A stretch of 64,000 nt of DNA from positions 1,886,869 to 1,950,868 of the forward strand of contig NZ_KV917378.1 in the NCBI RefSeq assembly GCF_002019735.1. The letters run 5' to 3'. The stretch comes from Salipaludibacillus agaradhaerens (GTDB lineage Bacteria; Bacillota; Bacilli; Bacillales; Salisediminibacteriaceae). Positions 45,441-55,152 of the stretch are shown piece after piece (the first letter of the stretch is position 1; every line of letters starts with the position of its first letter). The notes beneath the pieces are model-generated. The model had not been told where the DNA came from, did not search any database, and saw only the letters and a program-made list of their open reading frames with translations. A program made the translations under genes and the position numbers.

Positions 45441-45590
45441 CTAGTCAGTCATCATCGTGTAATGAAAATCATGGGGGAGACTTGAAAACATCGTAATGGT
45501 TAACGCACCGTCGTTTTTATCGCCACAAGCGGCAATCACCCCTATTCCGGATAAAGCGGTAAATAGCAACCCCCATTTGCTACTTTCCAT
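45441..45590 (-). pseudogene. Truncated N-terminus of a sugar-binding lipoprotein
   Basis: 49 codons with GGGGGAG before the ATG encode a lipoprotein signal 'LLFTALSGIGVIAACGDKND' (lipobox before Cys22) and 'GALTITMFSSLPHDF', then TAG. This is the start of an extracellular solute-binding protein whose body is missing. The intact ribosome-binding site and signal suggest a deletion of the remaining about 450 codons or a relic of a second binding protein in the operon. The flanking 45232-45440 holds nothing else recognisable. Confidence 0.65.
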
Positions 45591-45627
45591 GCCGTACTCC
45601 CCCTGTTCTTTTATTTAGTAACGTATC

Positions 45628-48441
45628 TTAAACGAGCTGTATCGTACTAAGAGAGAGATCACCTTGAAGCTCAATAACAAGTGTGTAGAGACCAGGTTTA
45701 AGATTTACTGGGATAGTGATTGTTTGCCAATTAGGTAACGGGGACACGTTAGCTTCCCCGATGTGTTCATCCTCTGCCTTCAGTAGCAATTTTCCTGTGA
45801 ACCCATGGCTAAAAACCGTTATGTTCAGTAACGCGTTTTCCGACGGGACGTCTGTCTCTTTAAAGGCAATCCAGCCTTTATCACCTTGCGTTCTTACACA
45901 GTAATGTCCAATGCCATCTCCCTCTGTTAAATACATATTTTCATAATCATCATAATGATAAGCGTGCACACGTGTGATGAACTGCCGGGATGGCATCACT
46001 TCACCGACTACATTTAGTGTGGCAATCAATGGCATCTCCGCAGATGATGGGCCTATCATAATGGCGTATGTGCCAGTTTCTACACAATATCTTTCTCTCG
46101 TCACATCCCAGATAGCTAAATCATCCACTTTCACTTCGAAGGTAATCTGTTCCTTTTCACCTGGTTTCACATGTACACGCTTGAAGTGTTTAAGGGTTTT
46201 TAATGGACGAACGACACGGGATTCATCTGCTTTTCTCACATATAATTGAATCACTTCATCGCCATCCACATCCCCTATATTTCCTATCGTCGCTTTAATC
46301 GTCACACGCTCATCACTTTCAACATGAACATAGGATTTATCAAGCTTTATGTCATCATAACTAAACTTGCTATAACTTAAACCGTGGCCGAAAGGATAGA
46401 GTACATCTCCATCAAAATATTGGTACGTGCGTTTTCCTTTAATGATATCGTAATTCATCATGTCTGGTAGTTGATGAATTGAGCGATACCATGTCATGCT
46501 TAATCTTCCTGCTGGGTTATAGTCACCGGATAACACATCTCCCAAAGCGTCACCTAAATCGGGACCAGCGTGAGAAGTATGAACGATGGCAGGAAGATGG
46601 TCTTGTGCCCAAATGATGGCGTAAGGATAACTGCTTACAAGGACCAGCACTGTTCTTGAATTAACCTCACTCACTGCTTGAAGGAGTTTCTCTTGAGCCG
46701 GTGGGAGACAAATATCTTGACGGTCAATGCATTCTTTTCCATTAATATATGGATTATTTCCGAGGATGACCACAGCCGTATCTGCATGTTTGGCAGCCTC
46801 CACAGCAACAGTGATCCCATCCTCAACCACTTCCAATTGGAATTCCTCCATACCTTTAGGTACTGTCGTCGTAGGAACAGTCAAACTATCGTTATGGGCG
46901 AGTGCGATGATCTGTCCATCCCATGCTTTCATTTTCCATACGTCTTCACGATCGCTAGTTTCAAATGTCACCTGTTCTTTCACAAACCATCCTTTTGCTT
47001 CATTCGCAGTAGCCGTAAGTCCCTTTTCTCCTACTGTGACATACTTTCCAGTAGATGTGGATTTTAATGTATAGTTCCCCCAACCCCAGTCCATTAATTC
47101 AAACACTTCCGCTTTATGAGGCTGATCCTCACTAGCAGTCAGCATGTAGTTGTCTTCCTGATTGAGGTAAATATAACGATTGGTTTCACTTGCTTTTAAA
47201 CGAATAAGGGAGTGTCCATGATGGTACGTCACGTCATTTTTTTTAAACGTCTTCTTCAATCCTTCTAGCGGTGTCGTTTTATAAGCTGGTGTCCCACTGT
47301 ACCAATCGATATGATTATCGTTTGCAAGCGGTCCAATCACTGCCAATGTCTCAGACACCTTTTTATCTAAAGGTAAAATGCCATCATTTTTTAATAAGAC
47401 AATTTGTTTTTGTGCTGCCTGATATGCCAACTGCTTATGTTCAGGAGCAAGTAGTTTAGATGCTGGAATAGTGGTATAAGGATGATAATCATCAAATTCG
47501 CCTAATCGAAAACGAATGCGAAACGCATTTTTTAACGCATGGTCCATATCTGCTTCATTAAGAAGACCTAATCTAATCGCTTCATGAATTGCTTCTTTTG
47601 TTTGTTCGGTATCGTCTGTGATACTATCAATGCCGCTTTTAATCGATGCTGCCACTGCCTCAGCATATGTGGCAAAATAACCATGATCATGTACAAGACC
47701 TAAAACATCTCCTGCATCACTGACAATAAAACCATCGAGCCCCCACTTTCCTTTTACAACTTCTTTTAATAATGGATGGAGCGGAGCAGGTGACCCATTA
47801 ATAGCGTTATAGGCTGTCATAAGCGATCCTGCTTTCCCCTCTACAAATGCCGGTTTAAATGCTTGCAAGTAATATTCGAACAAATTACGTGGATCTATAC
47901 TTGCCGAACATCTTTCACGATCTTTTTCATTGTTATTGGCTAGAAAATGTTTAAGGGTCGCCACTGTTTTCAAATAAACTGGGTGATCACCTTGCATGCC
48001 TTTAACGAGTGCAGTCGTTAGTTGGCCTGTCAACATCGGATCTTCTCCATATGCTTCTTCCGTCCTTCCCCATCTCGGGTCTCTTGCCATATCTACGGTA
48101 GGGGCCCACAATGTTAGACCATGTAGCTCGGGGTTTTTCTCATAGTAAACCCTTGCTTCATCACTAATGACTTCCCCTATTTGCTTTAACAAGCGACAAT
48201 CCCACGTATGAGACAAACCAATACTTTGTGGAAAAACGGTTGCTTCACCAAGCCATGCCACCCCATGAGCAGCTTCTGTCCCTTGTTTCCATGCTCTAAT
48301 ACCAAGGCGGGGAATTGCCGGCTGATATTGGATCATAGAAGCTACTTTTTCGTCTATCGTTAATCGCTGGACGAGATCCTCAACCCGTTCTACAAGTGAC
48401 AACTCTGTTTGCTGAAACGGATACGTTACACGGTTCGTCAT
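45628..48441 (-). CDS. GH3 beta-glucosidase/xylosidase-like enzyme with inserted and C-terminal modules
   Basis: 937 residues with GAGGAGG before the ATG and no signal peptide, so cytosolic. The GH3 TIM barrel (about 15-315) has substrate motif 'KHFLANNNEKDRE' and nucleophile Asp242 in 'GFIVSDAGD'. The second GH3 domain is split by about 130 residues (about 415-545) with 'YIYLNQEDNYMLTASED' and 'YTLKSTSTGKYVTVGEKG', which look like beta-trefoil repeats. It resumes at 'AAKHADTAVVILGNNPYINGKECIDRQD'. A fibronectin-III-like domain and a C-terminal CBM6-like module ('NWQTITIPVNLKPGLYTLVIEL') follow. It probably removes beta-glucose (or xylose) from oligosaccharides after the alpha-xylosidase, whose gene lies 6 bases upstream. 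Confidence 0.88.
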   Translation of the reverse strand: MTNRVTYPFQQTELSLVERVEDLVQRLTIDEKVASMIQYQPAIPRLGIRAWKQGTEAAHGVAWLGEATVFPQSIGLSHTWDCRLLKQIGEVISDEARVYYEKNPELHGLTLWAPTVDMARDPRWGRTEEAYGEDPMLTGQLTTALVKGMQGDHPVYLKTVATLKHFLANNNEKDRERCSASIDPRNLFEYYLQAFKPAFVEGKAGSLMTAYNAINGSPAPLHPLLKEVVKGKWGLDGFIVSDAGDVLGLVHDHGYFATYAEAVAASIKSGIDSITDDTEQTKEAIHEAIRLGLLNEADMDHALKNAFRIRFRLGEFDDYHPYTTIPASKLLAPEHKQLAYQAAQKQIVLLKNDGILPLDKKVSETLAVIGPLANDNHIDWYSGTPAYKTTPLEGLKKTFKKNDVTYHHGHSLIRLKASETNRYIYLNQEDNYMLTASEDQPHKAEVFELMDWGWGNYTLKSTSTGKYVTVGEKGLTATANEAKGWFVKEQVTFETSDREDVWKMKAWDGQIIALAHNDSLTVPTTTVPKGMEEFQLEVVEDGITVAVEAAKHADTAVVILGNNPYINGKECIDRQDICLPPAQEKLLQAVSEVNSRTVLVLVSSYPYAIIWAQDHLPAIVHTSHAGPDLGDALGDVLSGDYNPAGRLSMTWYRSIHQLPDMMNYDIIKGKRTYQYFDGDVLYPFGHGLSYSKFSYDDIKLDKSYVHVESDERVTIKATIGNIGDVDGDEVIQLYVRKADESRVVRPLKTLKHFKRVHVKPGEKEQITFEVKVDDLAIWDVTRERYCVETGTYAIMIGPSSAEMPLIATLNVVGEVMPSRQFITRVHAYHYDDYENMYLTEGDGIGHYCVRTQGDKGWIAFKETDVPSENALLNITVFSHGFTGKLLLKAEDEHIGEANVSPLPNWQTITIPVNLKPGLYTLVIELQGDLSLSTIQLV

Positions 48442-48447
48442 ATTGAG

Positions 48448-50790
48448 TTACCTCCTCTTATCGCACTCAAATGTAATGTTTACGGCTGTACTAGTATCTT
48501 CTGGAACGATAGAAACACCGTTTTCAACCAAGTCAACTTCCCCATTTTCTACAGAAGGGAGAGTGGTCATGCCTCTTAAAACGAGCTGCCATTGTTTATT
48601 CATAGGGTTATCAGGGATAACGTCATAAGAGCCATCTATATTGACATTAACAGCTAACGTGAGTGCTATCTTTCCATGAGTATCTCTGATAGTAACCTTT
48701 TTATTTGTTTGCAGCCCGAATACATGGCATGTCACACTATCAGCGTAGTCATAATCTGGTTTAGCAATGTTGTCTCCGATCGGTATGATAGAGTCAGGTC
48801 TTACGAAAAGTGGCAGACTAAAATAATCATAGTGCCCTTCCTTCCACGTTCCTCCTTCCACTTTTTCATTTGTGAGGAGATGTGTCCACGCCCCTTTCGG
48901 TAAATAGTAGCTAATGCGGCCTTCTTCATTAAAAATAGGTGCCACGAGTAGAGCATCACCGAGCATATATTGACGGTCTACATAATCACATGCTGGATCT
49001 TCAGGAAATTCCAACATCATCGCCCTCATCATCGGTACGCCTGTTTTCGTCGTTTCATAAGCCTGTTGATACAAGTACGGCATAAGCGAATGTTTTAAGG
49101 ACGTGAAAAATCTTAAAACATCAACCGCTTCTTCATCATATATCCACGGGACACGGTATGACTTACTCCCATGTAGTCTGCTATGGCTGGACAACAAACC
49201 AAACGCAATCCATCGTTTGTAAAGATCGGATGGAGCTGTACTTTCAAACCCACCGATATCATGACTCCAAAAACCGAATCCAGACAAGCCTAATGACAAG
49301 CCTCCCCGAAGACTTTCGGCCATGGAAACGTAACTAGCATCACAGTCACCCCCCCAATGAACTGGAAACTTTTGTCCTCCTGCTGTTGATGAACGCGCAA
49401 AAAGGACTGCGTCATTTTTACCTCGTGCCTTTTCCAACCATTGAAACACCACTTGATTGTATAAGTACGCATAATAATTATGCATTTTCATAGGGTCTGA
49501 CCCATCATAGAAGACGACATCGGTAGGAATTCTTTCACCAAAGTCTGTTTTAAAGCTATCTACTCCCATGTTGAGCAAATTATCTAAATGACCTGTGTAC
49601 CATCGACATGCCTGGTCATTTGTAAAATCAACGATGCCCATTCCTGGTTGCCATTTATCCCATTGCCAGACGTCGCCATTTTTCTTTTTTATTAAATAGC
49701 CTTTTTCTACTGCTTCATCGAATAACGGAGAAGCTTGTGCAATATAAGGATTAATCCAAATAGATATTTTTAATCCTTTATCTTTCAAGCGTCTCAGCAT
49801 GCCTCTCGGATCAGGGAAAACGTCCTTATCCCATTGAAAATCGCACCACTGAAGGGCTTTCATCCAAAAACAATCAAAGTGAAACACGCGTAATGGGAGG
49901 TGTCGTTCAGCCATCCCATCCACAAAGGTATTAACCGTTTGCTCATCATAATCTGTCGTAAAAGAGGTCGTTAACCATAATCCGAAAGACCAAGCTGGCG
50001 GTAACGCAGGTTTACCTGTCAAAGTGGTATAGTTTTCGAGCACTTTTTTAGGTGCTCCGCCACCGATGATGTAGTACTCAAGCGTCTCTCCTGTTACGCT
50101 AAATTGCATTTTGGACACTTTTTCTGAGCCGGCTTCAAAGGAGACGTTTTCTGGATGATTCACGAACACACCATATCCTTTATTCGATAAGTAGAAAGGG
50201 ACATTCTTGTAAGATTGCTCCGAACTCGTGCCACCGTCTTTATTCCACGTGTCCACAACTTGCCCATTTCTTACTAACGGTGTAAATCGTTCACCTAGCC
50301 CATAAATTGTTTCACCGACAGATAAATCCAACTCTTCTCTCATAAACGTCTCTTTTGTGGCTGTTCTCGTTACATGCGCTTTACCTTTAAACCCACTGCT
50401 CGTTATATGCTGACCATTATAGACGTATTCACTCGTCCATCTGGGGCCTTTTATTGCTTTTACTTGTAACGAACCACTCGTTAGTGTGACATCTGTTTTC
50501 GTATTTTTTATCACGGTTGCCTCATCTTCTTGTTCGGCAACCGTAAATTCTGGTCCTCGTTTAACCCCACCTTTATGTCTGACACAAGTTACTTTAATGA
50601 CATCTGGGAGTGGCGCTGAATACGTAACAGTCAGCATCGACACGTCTAGCTGATTAGCACGTTCAGATAAATCGATAGGTGCTAATAAAAGCGTCAGTTG
50701 CTTCTCGTTAACAGTTTCCCGAAAAAGTTGAACAGGTGTGATGAGCTCTAATCCCTCTCTAATCAGCCAGTTACCATCTGTAAATTTCAT
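48448..50790 (-). CDS. GH31 alpha-xylosidase, YicI type
   Basis: 780 residues from the ATG at 50790 (AAAAGGGGAA in front). Counting from that start, nucleophile Asp416 in 'FKTDFGER' and acid/base Asp482 in 'GGDCD' fall at the same numbers as in E. coli YicI. The residues that make YicI specific for alpha-xylosides also coincide: Phe277, Cys307, Phe308, Trp315 and Lys414. That is strong evidence for alpha-xylosidase rather than alpha-glucosidase. No signal peptide. It would release the non-reducing-end xylose from imported isoprimeverose-type units. Start of the GH31-GH3 pair behind the transporter genes. Confidence 0.95.
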   Translation of the reverse strand: MKFTDGNWLIREGLELITPVQLFRETVNEKQLTLLLAPIDLSERANQLDVSMLTVTYSAPLPDVIKVTCVRHKGGVKRGPEFTVAEQEDEATVIKNTKTDVTLTSGSLQVKAIKGPRWTSEYVYNGQHITSSGFKGKAHVTRTATKETFMREELDLSVGETIYGLGERFTPLVRNGQVVDTWNKDGGTSSEQSYKNVPFYLSNKGYGVFVNHPENVSFEAGSEKVSKMQFSVTGETLEYYIIGGGAPKKVLENYTTLTGKPALPPAWSFGLWLTTSFTTDYDEQTVNTFVDGMAERHLPLRVFHFDCFWMKALQWCDFQWDKDVFPDPRGMLRRLKDKGLKISIWINPYIAQASPLFDEAVEKGYLIKKKNGDVWQWDKWQPGMGIVDFTNDQACRWYTGHLDNLLNMGVDSFKTDFGERIPTDVVFYDGSDPMKMHNYYAYLYNQVVFQWLEKARGKNDAVLFARSSTAGGQKFPVHWGGDCDASYVSMAESLRGGLSLGLSGFGFWSHDIGGFESTAPSDLYKRWIAFGLLSSHSRLHGSKSYRVPWIYDEEAVDVLRFFTSLKHSLMPYLYQQAYETTKTGVPMMRAMMLEFPEDPACDYVDRQYMLGDALLVAPIFNEEGRISYYLPKGAWTHLLTNEKVEGGTWKEGHYDYFSLPLFVRPDSIIPIGDNIAKPDYDYADSVTCHVFGLQTNKKVTIRDTHGKIALTLAVNVNIDGSYDVIPDNPMNKQWQLVLRGMTTLPSVENGEVDLVENGVSIVPEDTSTAVNITFECDKRR

Positions 50791-50920
50791 ATTATTTCCC
50801 CTTTTCATCAACAAGTTGAGACCTATTAATCTCATTCTACCGATTTGTTTCTATGAGTCTCTTCAGTTAGAAGTTTGGTTAAAGGTGGCTTGAACGTTAA
50901 ATGATGATGAGACCATCCAA

Positions 50921-50954
50921 GCTTCCGAATCAGCTTTTTTATTGATCCGGAAGC
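50921..50954 (-). other. Stem-loop after the sugar-binding protein gene
   Basis: Minus strand GCTTCCGGATCA pairs with TGATTCGGAAGC (11 pairs and one wobble) without a T-run. It sits 45 bases after the stop of the binding-protein gene and before the GH31 gene, probably protecting the binding-protein mRNA or lowering downstream expression. Confidence 0.55.
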
Positions 50955-50999
50955 TAGCTAATGGAAAAGAAATTAGAAAGTGTTTATTAATATTGGTAA

Positions 51000-52679
51000 T
51001 TAATCTTCTCCCCACAGTTCAACACGTTGTCGAACAAGCTCTGTGAACTCAGCCTCCATATCTTCAACCCCGATGTCATCCAATTCATCCATAAACCGGT
51101 CATACACGTGGTCGAAATCTTCCGGATCAGCTAATATGGCTTCTGGAATTCTTGTCATCATAATATCTTGCGCCCGTTGAAACGGTATCGCAATTGGAGA
51201 ATCTGAAGGCCAATTAATTTCCCAACCAGCGCCCCATGGTTTTACAGGAAATTCGTCAGCCGCTGGATACAAATCAGCCCATATATTCGCACCATAGGCT
51301 TCTAACACTTCCTTCTCTTTTTCGGTATAATCCTCAATTAACGTTTCTTGTGTATTAATGGTAAATGGCTGGCCAGTAGAATCTAACACACCGTCCCCAT
51401 AATGCGGACCGTAAGCAAGATATACACCAATACCTGTGCGTTCATTAAAAGAGCTGTCACTCAGCCGTTCTTCACGTTGATCATCAGTAAGATATCTGTT
51501 GCCATCCTCATCTACTTCATAATGCTCCCCTTCAATCCCCCAGTTGTTTAAAATTTGAGCTTCCTCTGACGCCATCCAATCGAGAAATTTAATGGCTCTT
51601 ACTGGGTCAGGATTATCAATCGTGATACCGATTCCCCACTCGGATAAATAACCTGTACTCTGAAAATTACGGTGTTCGTATGAGTAATCTAATGTCACTG
51701 GATAAACACCATGCATACGTTCATATTTTCCGTCTTCACGTAATGCCGTTTGCGCATCTGCGATCGACCAATCAGCGTCAATCATCCCTAACACGCGACC
51801 AGATGAAATTTTCGACATGTATTGATCCTCTTGTTGAACAAACGTTTCTGGATCAAGTAGTCCTTCTGCATTCATGTGATTTAGCCAGCGAAAATACTCT
51901 CGCTCTTCTGGCCGACGATAATGAAGGATTGCTTCCCGTGTTTCATCATCAATATACCACTCGCCATCATCTGAGGCCCCGGTTGCCCAAAAAGCAGGAT
52001 TTGTCACAGAAATCAGCATTCGCCAATCATCAGCTAGTAACGACAGTGGAATGGTCGGTTGGCCGTCGATCTCTGGATACATCTCGTAGTATTCTTTGAT
52101 AGCGTTCTCAAAATCTTCTACTGTATTGATTTCTGGATACCCTAATTCTTCTACTACTGCATGTTGAAGCCAAAAGCCGCTACCAGGTGTCCAATGCTGC
52201 TGATCGACTGGATTAGTCCCAATAAAGTAAATCGCATCATCTTCATCGCTCCACGTCATTCTGTCTAAGTAATCGCCATAAACCTCTTGTATATTCGGAG
52301 CATGCTCTTCAATTAATGGTCTTAAATCTATCATTGCCCCAGCATCTACTAAAATCCCGCTATCTCCTTTTGGGAGAATAAAGTCTGGATACTCACCACC
52401 AGCTGCAAAGAGTGCAATCCGTTCAGCCGGGTCATTAATCGCAAAACTTGCATTTAATGAGACGCCTGTTTCTTCTAAAATCACTTGCCCCACATCGCTA
52501 TCCATGCCATTCCAGCTTGGATTGTTGTCTGCTGCAAACAACGTGAATTCGATGTCACCCTCGCTTTCACCGTCTATATTATTCGTATTGATGACTTCTT
52601 CGTCATTGCTGCAGGCTGATAATACAGCTAATACACCAACCGTCCCTAAAACAACACTTGTCATTTTCCTCTTGTTCAT
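51000..52679 (-). CDS. LplA-like oligosaccharide-binding lipoprotein
   Basis: 559 residues with AAGGGGGA before the ATG. Lipoprotein signal with lipobox 'LSAC' (Cys23), then an acidic linker and the large SBP_bac_1-type fold of LplA/YtcQ proteins ('FTLFAADNNPSWNGMDSDVGQVILEETG', 'ALFAAGGEYPDFILPKG', 'DWMASEEAQILNNWGIEG'). Extracellular, membrane-anchored; it captures oligosaccharides for the two permeases encoded just upstream. No ATPase gene is present, as usual for this family, which borrows a shared ATPase such as MsmX. Confidence 0.9.
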   Translation of the reverse strand: MNKRKMTSVVLGTVGVLAVLSACSNDEEVINTNNIDGESEGDIEFTLFAADNNPSWNGMDSDVGQVILEETGVSLNASFAINDPAERIALFAAGGEYPDFILPKGDSGILVDAGAMIDLRPLIEEHAPNIQEVYGDYLDRMTWSDEDDAIYFIGTNPVDQQHWTPGSGFWLQHAVVEELGYPEINTVEDFENAIKEYYEMYPEIDGQPTIPLSLLADDWRMLISVTNPAFWATGASDDGEWYIDDETREAILHYRRPEEREYFRWLNHMNAEGLLDPETFVQQEDQYMSKISSGRVLGMIDADWSIADAQTALREDGKYERMHGVYPVTLDYSYEHRNFQSTGYLSEWGIGITIDNPDPVRAIKFLDWMASEEAQILNNWGIEGEHYEVDEDGNRYLTDDQREERLSDSSFNERTGIGVYLAYGPHYGDGVLDSTGQPFTINTQETLIEDYTEKEKEVLEAYGANIWADLYPAADEFPVKPWGAGWEINWPSDSPIAIPFQRAQDIMMTRIPEAILADPEDFDHVYDRFMDELDDIGVEDMEAEFTELVRQRVELWGED

Positions 52680-52754
52680 AGATAAATCCCCCTTGTCTTT
52701 TTATACAAGTAAGATATGACTTATCACCTTACCTATTGCTTTATTGACTCTATT

Positions 52755-53678
52755 CTACTTGATGGCACCAAGCGTCATTCCTTTGACAAAATACCGTTGT
52801 AGAAATGGATAAACGAGCAGAATTGGTACGATCGTGACAATCGTAATGGCCATTCTAATAGATTCCGGTGACACGCGTGTAGCCGCCTCAGCCCCAGAAC
52901 CACGAACTGAATCAATCCCTGCTCCTGTAGAGGCAGTTGTATTCTGTAAAATTTTCATCAACTCATACTGAAGCGTCGTTAATGCTGGATTAGCACTATT
53001 GTAAATATACGTATCAAACCACATGTTCCATTGCATAACTGCGATAAACAACGCGATTGTAGCTAAAACGGGCTTACAAATTGGCAATATGATTTTCCAA
53101 TAAATTGTAAAGTCATTCGCTCCATCTACTTTCGCTGACTCTTGTAAAGCAAGGGGCAAGCCATCCATAAAAGAACGGATAATGATTATATTCCAGGCAC
53201 TTGCTAGAAGTGGTAAAATATAGATTGCAAATGTATTAATCAAGCCTAAATCACGCATTAACATATAGGTTGGTACGAGGCCACCGCTGAAAAACATCGT
53301 TAAAACGATAATCACAGATATGACATTTCTAGCTTGAAAATCTTGTCGACTTAACGTATAAGCTACCATTGAGCAAACAAATAAACCGAGGACTGTCCCT
53401 ATCACTGTTCTTAAGACAGAGTTGCGAAAGCCGATAAGCAAGCTGTCATATTCCATAATCACCCGATAATTTTCTAGTGTGAACTCACGAGGAAAGATAT
53501 AAATTCCTCCTCTTACAGTGTCCGTAGAATCATTTAATGAGATGGCCAGCACATTTAAAAACGGATAAAGCATAATCACAATGATAAAAGCCATAAGAAC
53601 GTAATTAGTGATATCAAACAGCTTCTCTGTGGTGGACGTCTGAAATAACGTGGATTTCTTTCTATTTAATTTAAACAT
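52755..53678 (-). CDS. LplC-like sugar ABC transporter permease
   Basis: 307 residues from the ATG at 53678 with AGGAGGAAG in front, 10 bases after the partner permease. Six membrane helices; the permease loop 'LPLALQESAKVDGANDFTIYWKIILPICKPVLATIA' is the EAA motif. C-terminal 'YPFLQRYFVKGMTLGAIK' is typical of the LplC/YtcP group of the CUT1 family. Confidence 0.92.
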   Translation of the reverse strand: MFKLNRKKSTLFQTSTTEKLFDITNYVLMAFIIVIMLYPFLNVLAISLNDSTDTVRGGIYIFPREFTLENYRVIMEYDSLLIGFRNSVLRTVIGTVLGLFVCSMVAYTLSRQDFQARNVISVIIVLTMFFSGGLVPTYMLMRDLGLINTFAIYILPLLASAWNIIIIRSFMDGLPLALQESAKVDGANDFTIYWKIILPICKPVLATIALFIAVMQWNMWFDTYIYNSANPALTTLQYELMKILQNTTASTGAGIDSVRGSGAEAATRVSPESIRMAITIVTIVPILLVYPFLQRYFVKGMTLGAIK

Positions 53679-53688
53679 CGCTTCCTCC

Positions 53689-54651
53689 TTACATAACACT
53701 TGTTTTCGTCAGACGTTTAAACAGACCATTGGCAAGTAAAAGGAGGATAATGCTCACGATCGAATTAAAGATGCTGATAGCTGTCCCATACGAATATCGC
53801 CCCATGCCAATCCCATAATTTAACGCATAGAGTTCCAGTACCTCAGAATATTCCCTGACTAAGGAATTGCCTAAAAGTAACTGTCTTTCAAATCCAATGC
53901 TTATCATATTTCCGATAGACAATATGAGAATAACCATGATTGTTGGCCTAATACCAGGTAACGTCACATGCCAAATTCTCCGCCATCTGCCTGCGCCATC
54001 AACTCTTGCTGCTTCATATAACTGAGGATCAATGCCAGCCATAGCTGCTAAAAAGATAATTGAATTCCATCCCATCTCCTTCCATACATCTGCTACAGTG
54101 ACAATCAGCCAAAATAAATGCCCTTGTGCCATAAATTGAACAGGTTTATCAAGGATATTCAATGAGACAAGTACCTCATTGACGATTCCACCATCCGTGG
54201 AAAGCATTTTAGTGACGATACTCGCCACCACTACCCATGAAACAAAGTGAGGTAAATATGAAATGGTTTGTACCGATCTTTTAAACAATGAATCTTTCAA
54301 TTCATTTAATAAAACAGCAAAAATAATTGGAATAATAAAGCCCGCAATCAGTAGCATGACACTCATAACTAACGTGTTCCTTAACACGAGATAGAAATGA
54401 TTATCTTGAAACAACGCAATGAAATGCTCAAATCCCACCCATTCCTGTTCAGAAAAGCTTCTCCCTGGACGATAATTTTGAAAAGCCATCGTCCACCCCC
54501 ACACAGGTAAATAGTTAAAAATAAAGACGTAAATAACGACAGGAACAGACATCAAGTAGAGGATTTTTTGATTTTTCATCGTTCTCCAGAAATTCCTCTT
54601 CGGTTTATAATGGTCTATTTTTGTATACGCTTTCTTTTTTGCTATTTCCAC
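53689..54651 (-). CDS. LplB-like sugar ABC transporter permease
   Basis: 320 residues from a GTG start directly behind GGAGGGGATCAC. Six helices with 'ILYLMSVPVVIYVFIFNYLPVWGWTMAFQNYRPG' at the N-terminus and EAA loop 'DPQLYEAARVDGAGRWRRIWHVTLPGIRPTIMVI', characteristic of LplB/YtcP partners. First gene of the transporter-GH31-GH3-YesL unit. A poor 11-of-14 cre-like sequence lies at 54682-54695, close to its start. Confidence 0.92.
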   Translation of the reverse strand: MEIAKKKAYTKIDHYKPKRNFWRTMKNQKILYLMSVPVVIYVFIFNYLPVWGWTMAFQNYRPGRSFSEQEWVGFEHFIALFQDNHFYLVLRNTLVMSVMLLIAGFIIPIIFAVLLNELKDSLFKRSVQTISYLPHFVSWVVVASIVTKMLSTDGGIVNEVLVSLNILDKPVQFMAQGHLFWLIVTVADVWKEMGWNSIIFLAAMAGIDPQLYEAARVDGAGRWRRIWHVTLPGIRPTIMVILILSIGNMISIGFERQLLLGNSLVREYSEVLELYALNYGIGMGRYSYGTAISIFNSIVSIILLLLANGLFKRLTKTSVM

Positions 54652-54937
54652 GTGATCCCCTCCTGTTCACATCTCTATCATAGCGCACGTTTTCGCAAGG
54701 AAATACCTCAATAATTACGGAGAAAATCATATGAAAAATGGATCTGAATGTGGAATAACATTGTGAAGCTTGACATCCCAATAAGGTCACAAGTAACTAT
54801 CAATAGCAGGAGGAAAAAATACCTCTCTTCTAAGGGAAAATCACGCATTTCCTCTCGCTCACTTAGAATAATCGACTATATCAATCAGTCTGCAGTTAGG
54901 TTTAGCCATTTTGACGCCTGACTAAGCGTAGGGCAAA

Positions 54938-55081
54938 TAAAACGAATCTTTAATCAGTGAGCGTTTTCGCTCTGTTTCTACTGATTGGTAGTTGAGGTAA
55001 TCAGGATTTTACAAGCCATTGCCGTTAGTTATCCACTCTATTTTGAGGCGGGAGCTAGCGCTTTACAGACGGTTATCTGTG
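54938..55081 (+). repeat. Dispersed structured intergenic repeat, copy G (near full length)
   Basis: AAACGAATCTTTAATCAGTG, CTACTGATTGGTAGTTG, TAATCAGGATTTT, GCCGTTAG, the second hairpin (ATCCACTCTATTTTGAGGCG region with GGGAGC), then CTTTACAGACGGTTATCTGT. Same block order as copies A and B. It directly abuts the yesN terminator. Confidence 0.8.
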
Positions 55082-55084
55082 TTT

Positions 55085-55116
55085 AAAAAAGCTGACTGAA
55101 ATAACATTCAGCCAGC
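55085..55116 (-). terminator. Terminator of yesMN
   Basis: Minus strand GCTGGCTGAA pairs with TTCAGTCAGC (one wobble), then TTTTTTAAAC, 37 bases after the yesN stop. Confidence 0.88.
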
Positions 55117-55152
55117 AGGTCATCATAGATTGTGATGCTATAAGACATTCTT

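Larger units (their letters stand above)
54652..55152. other. Promoter region of the transporter operon with a repeat copy
   Basis: 501 bases. The left 250 bases should hold the promoter recognised by YesN. Repeat copy G and the yesN terminator occupy 54938-55116. No gene was seen. Confidence 0.5.
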
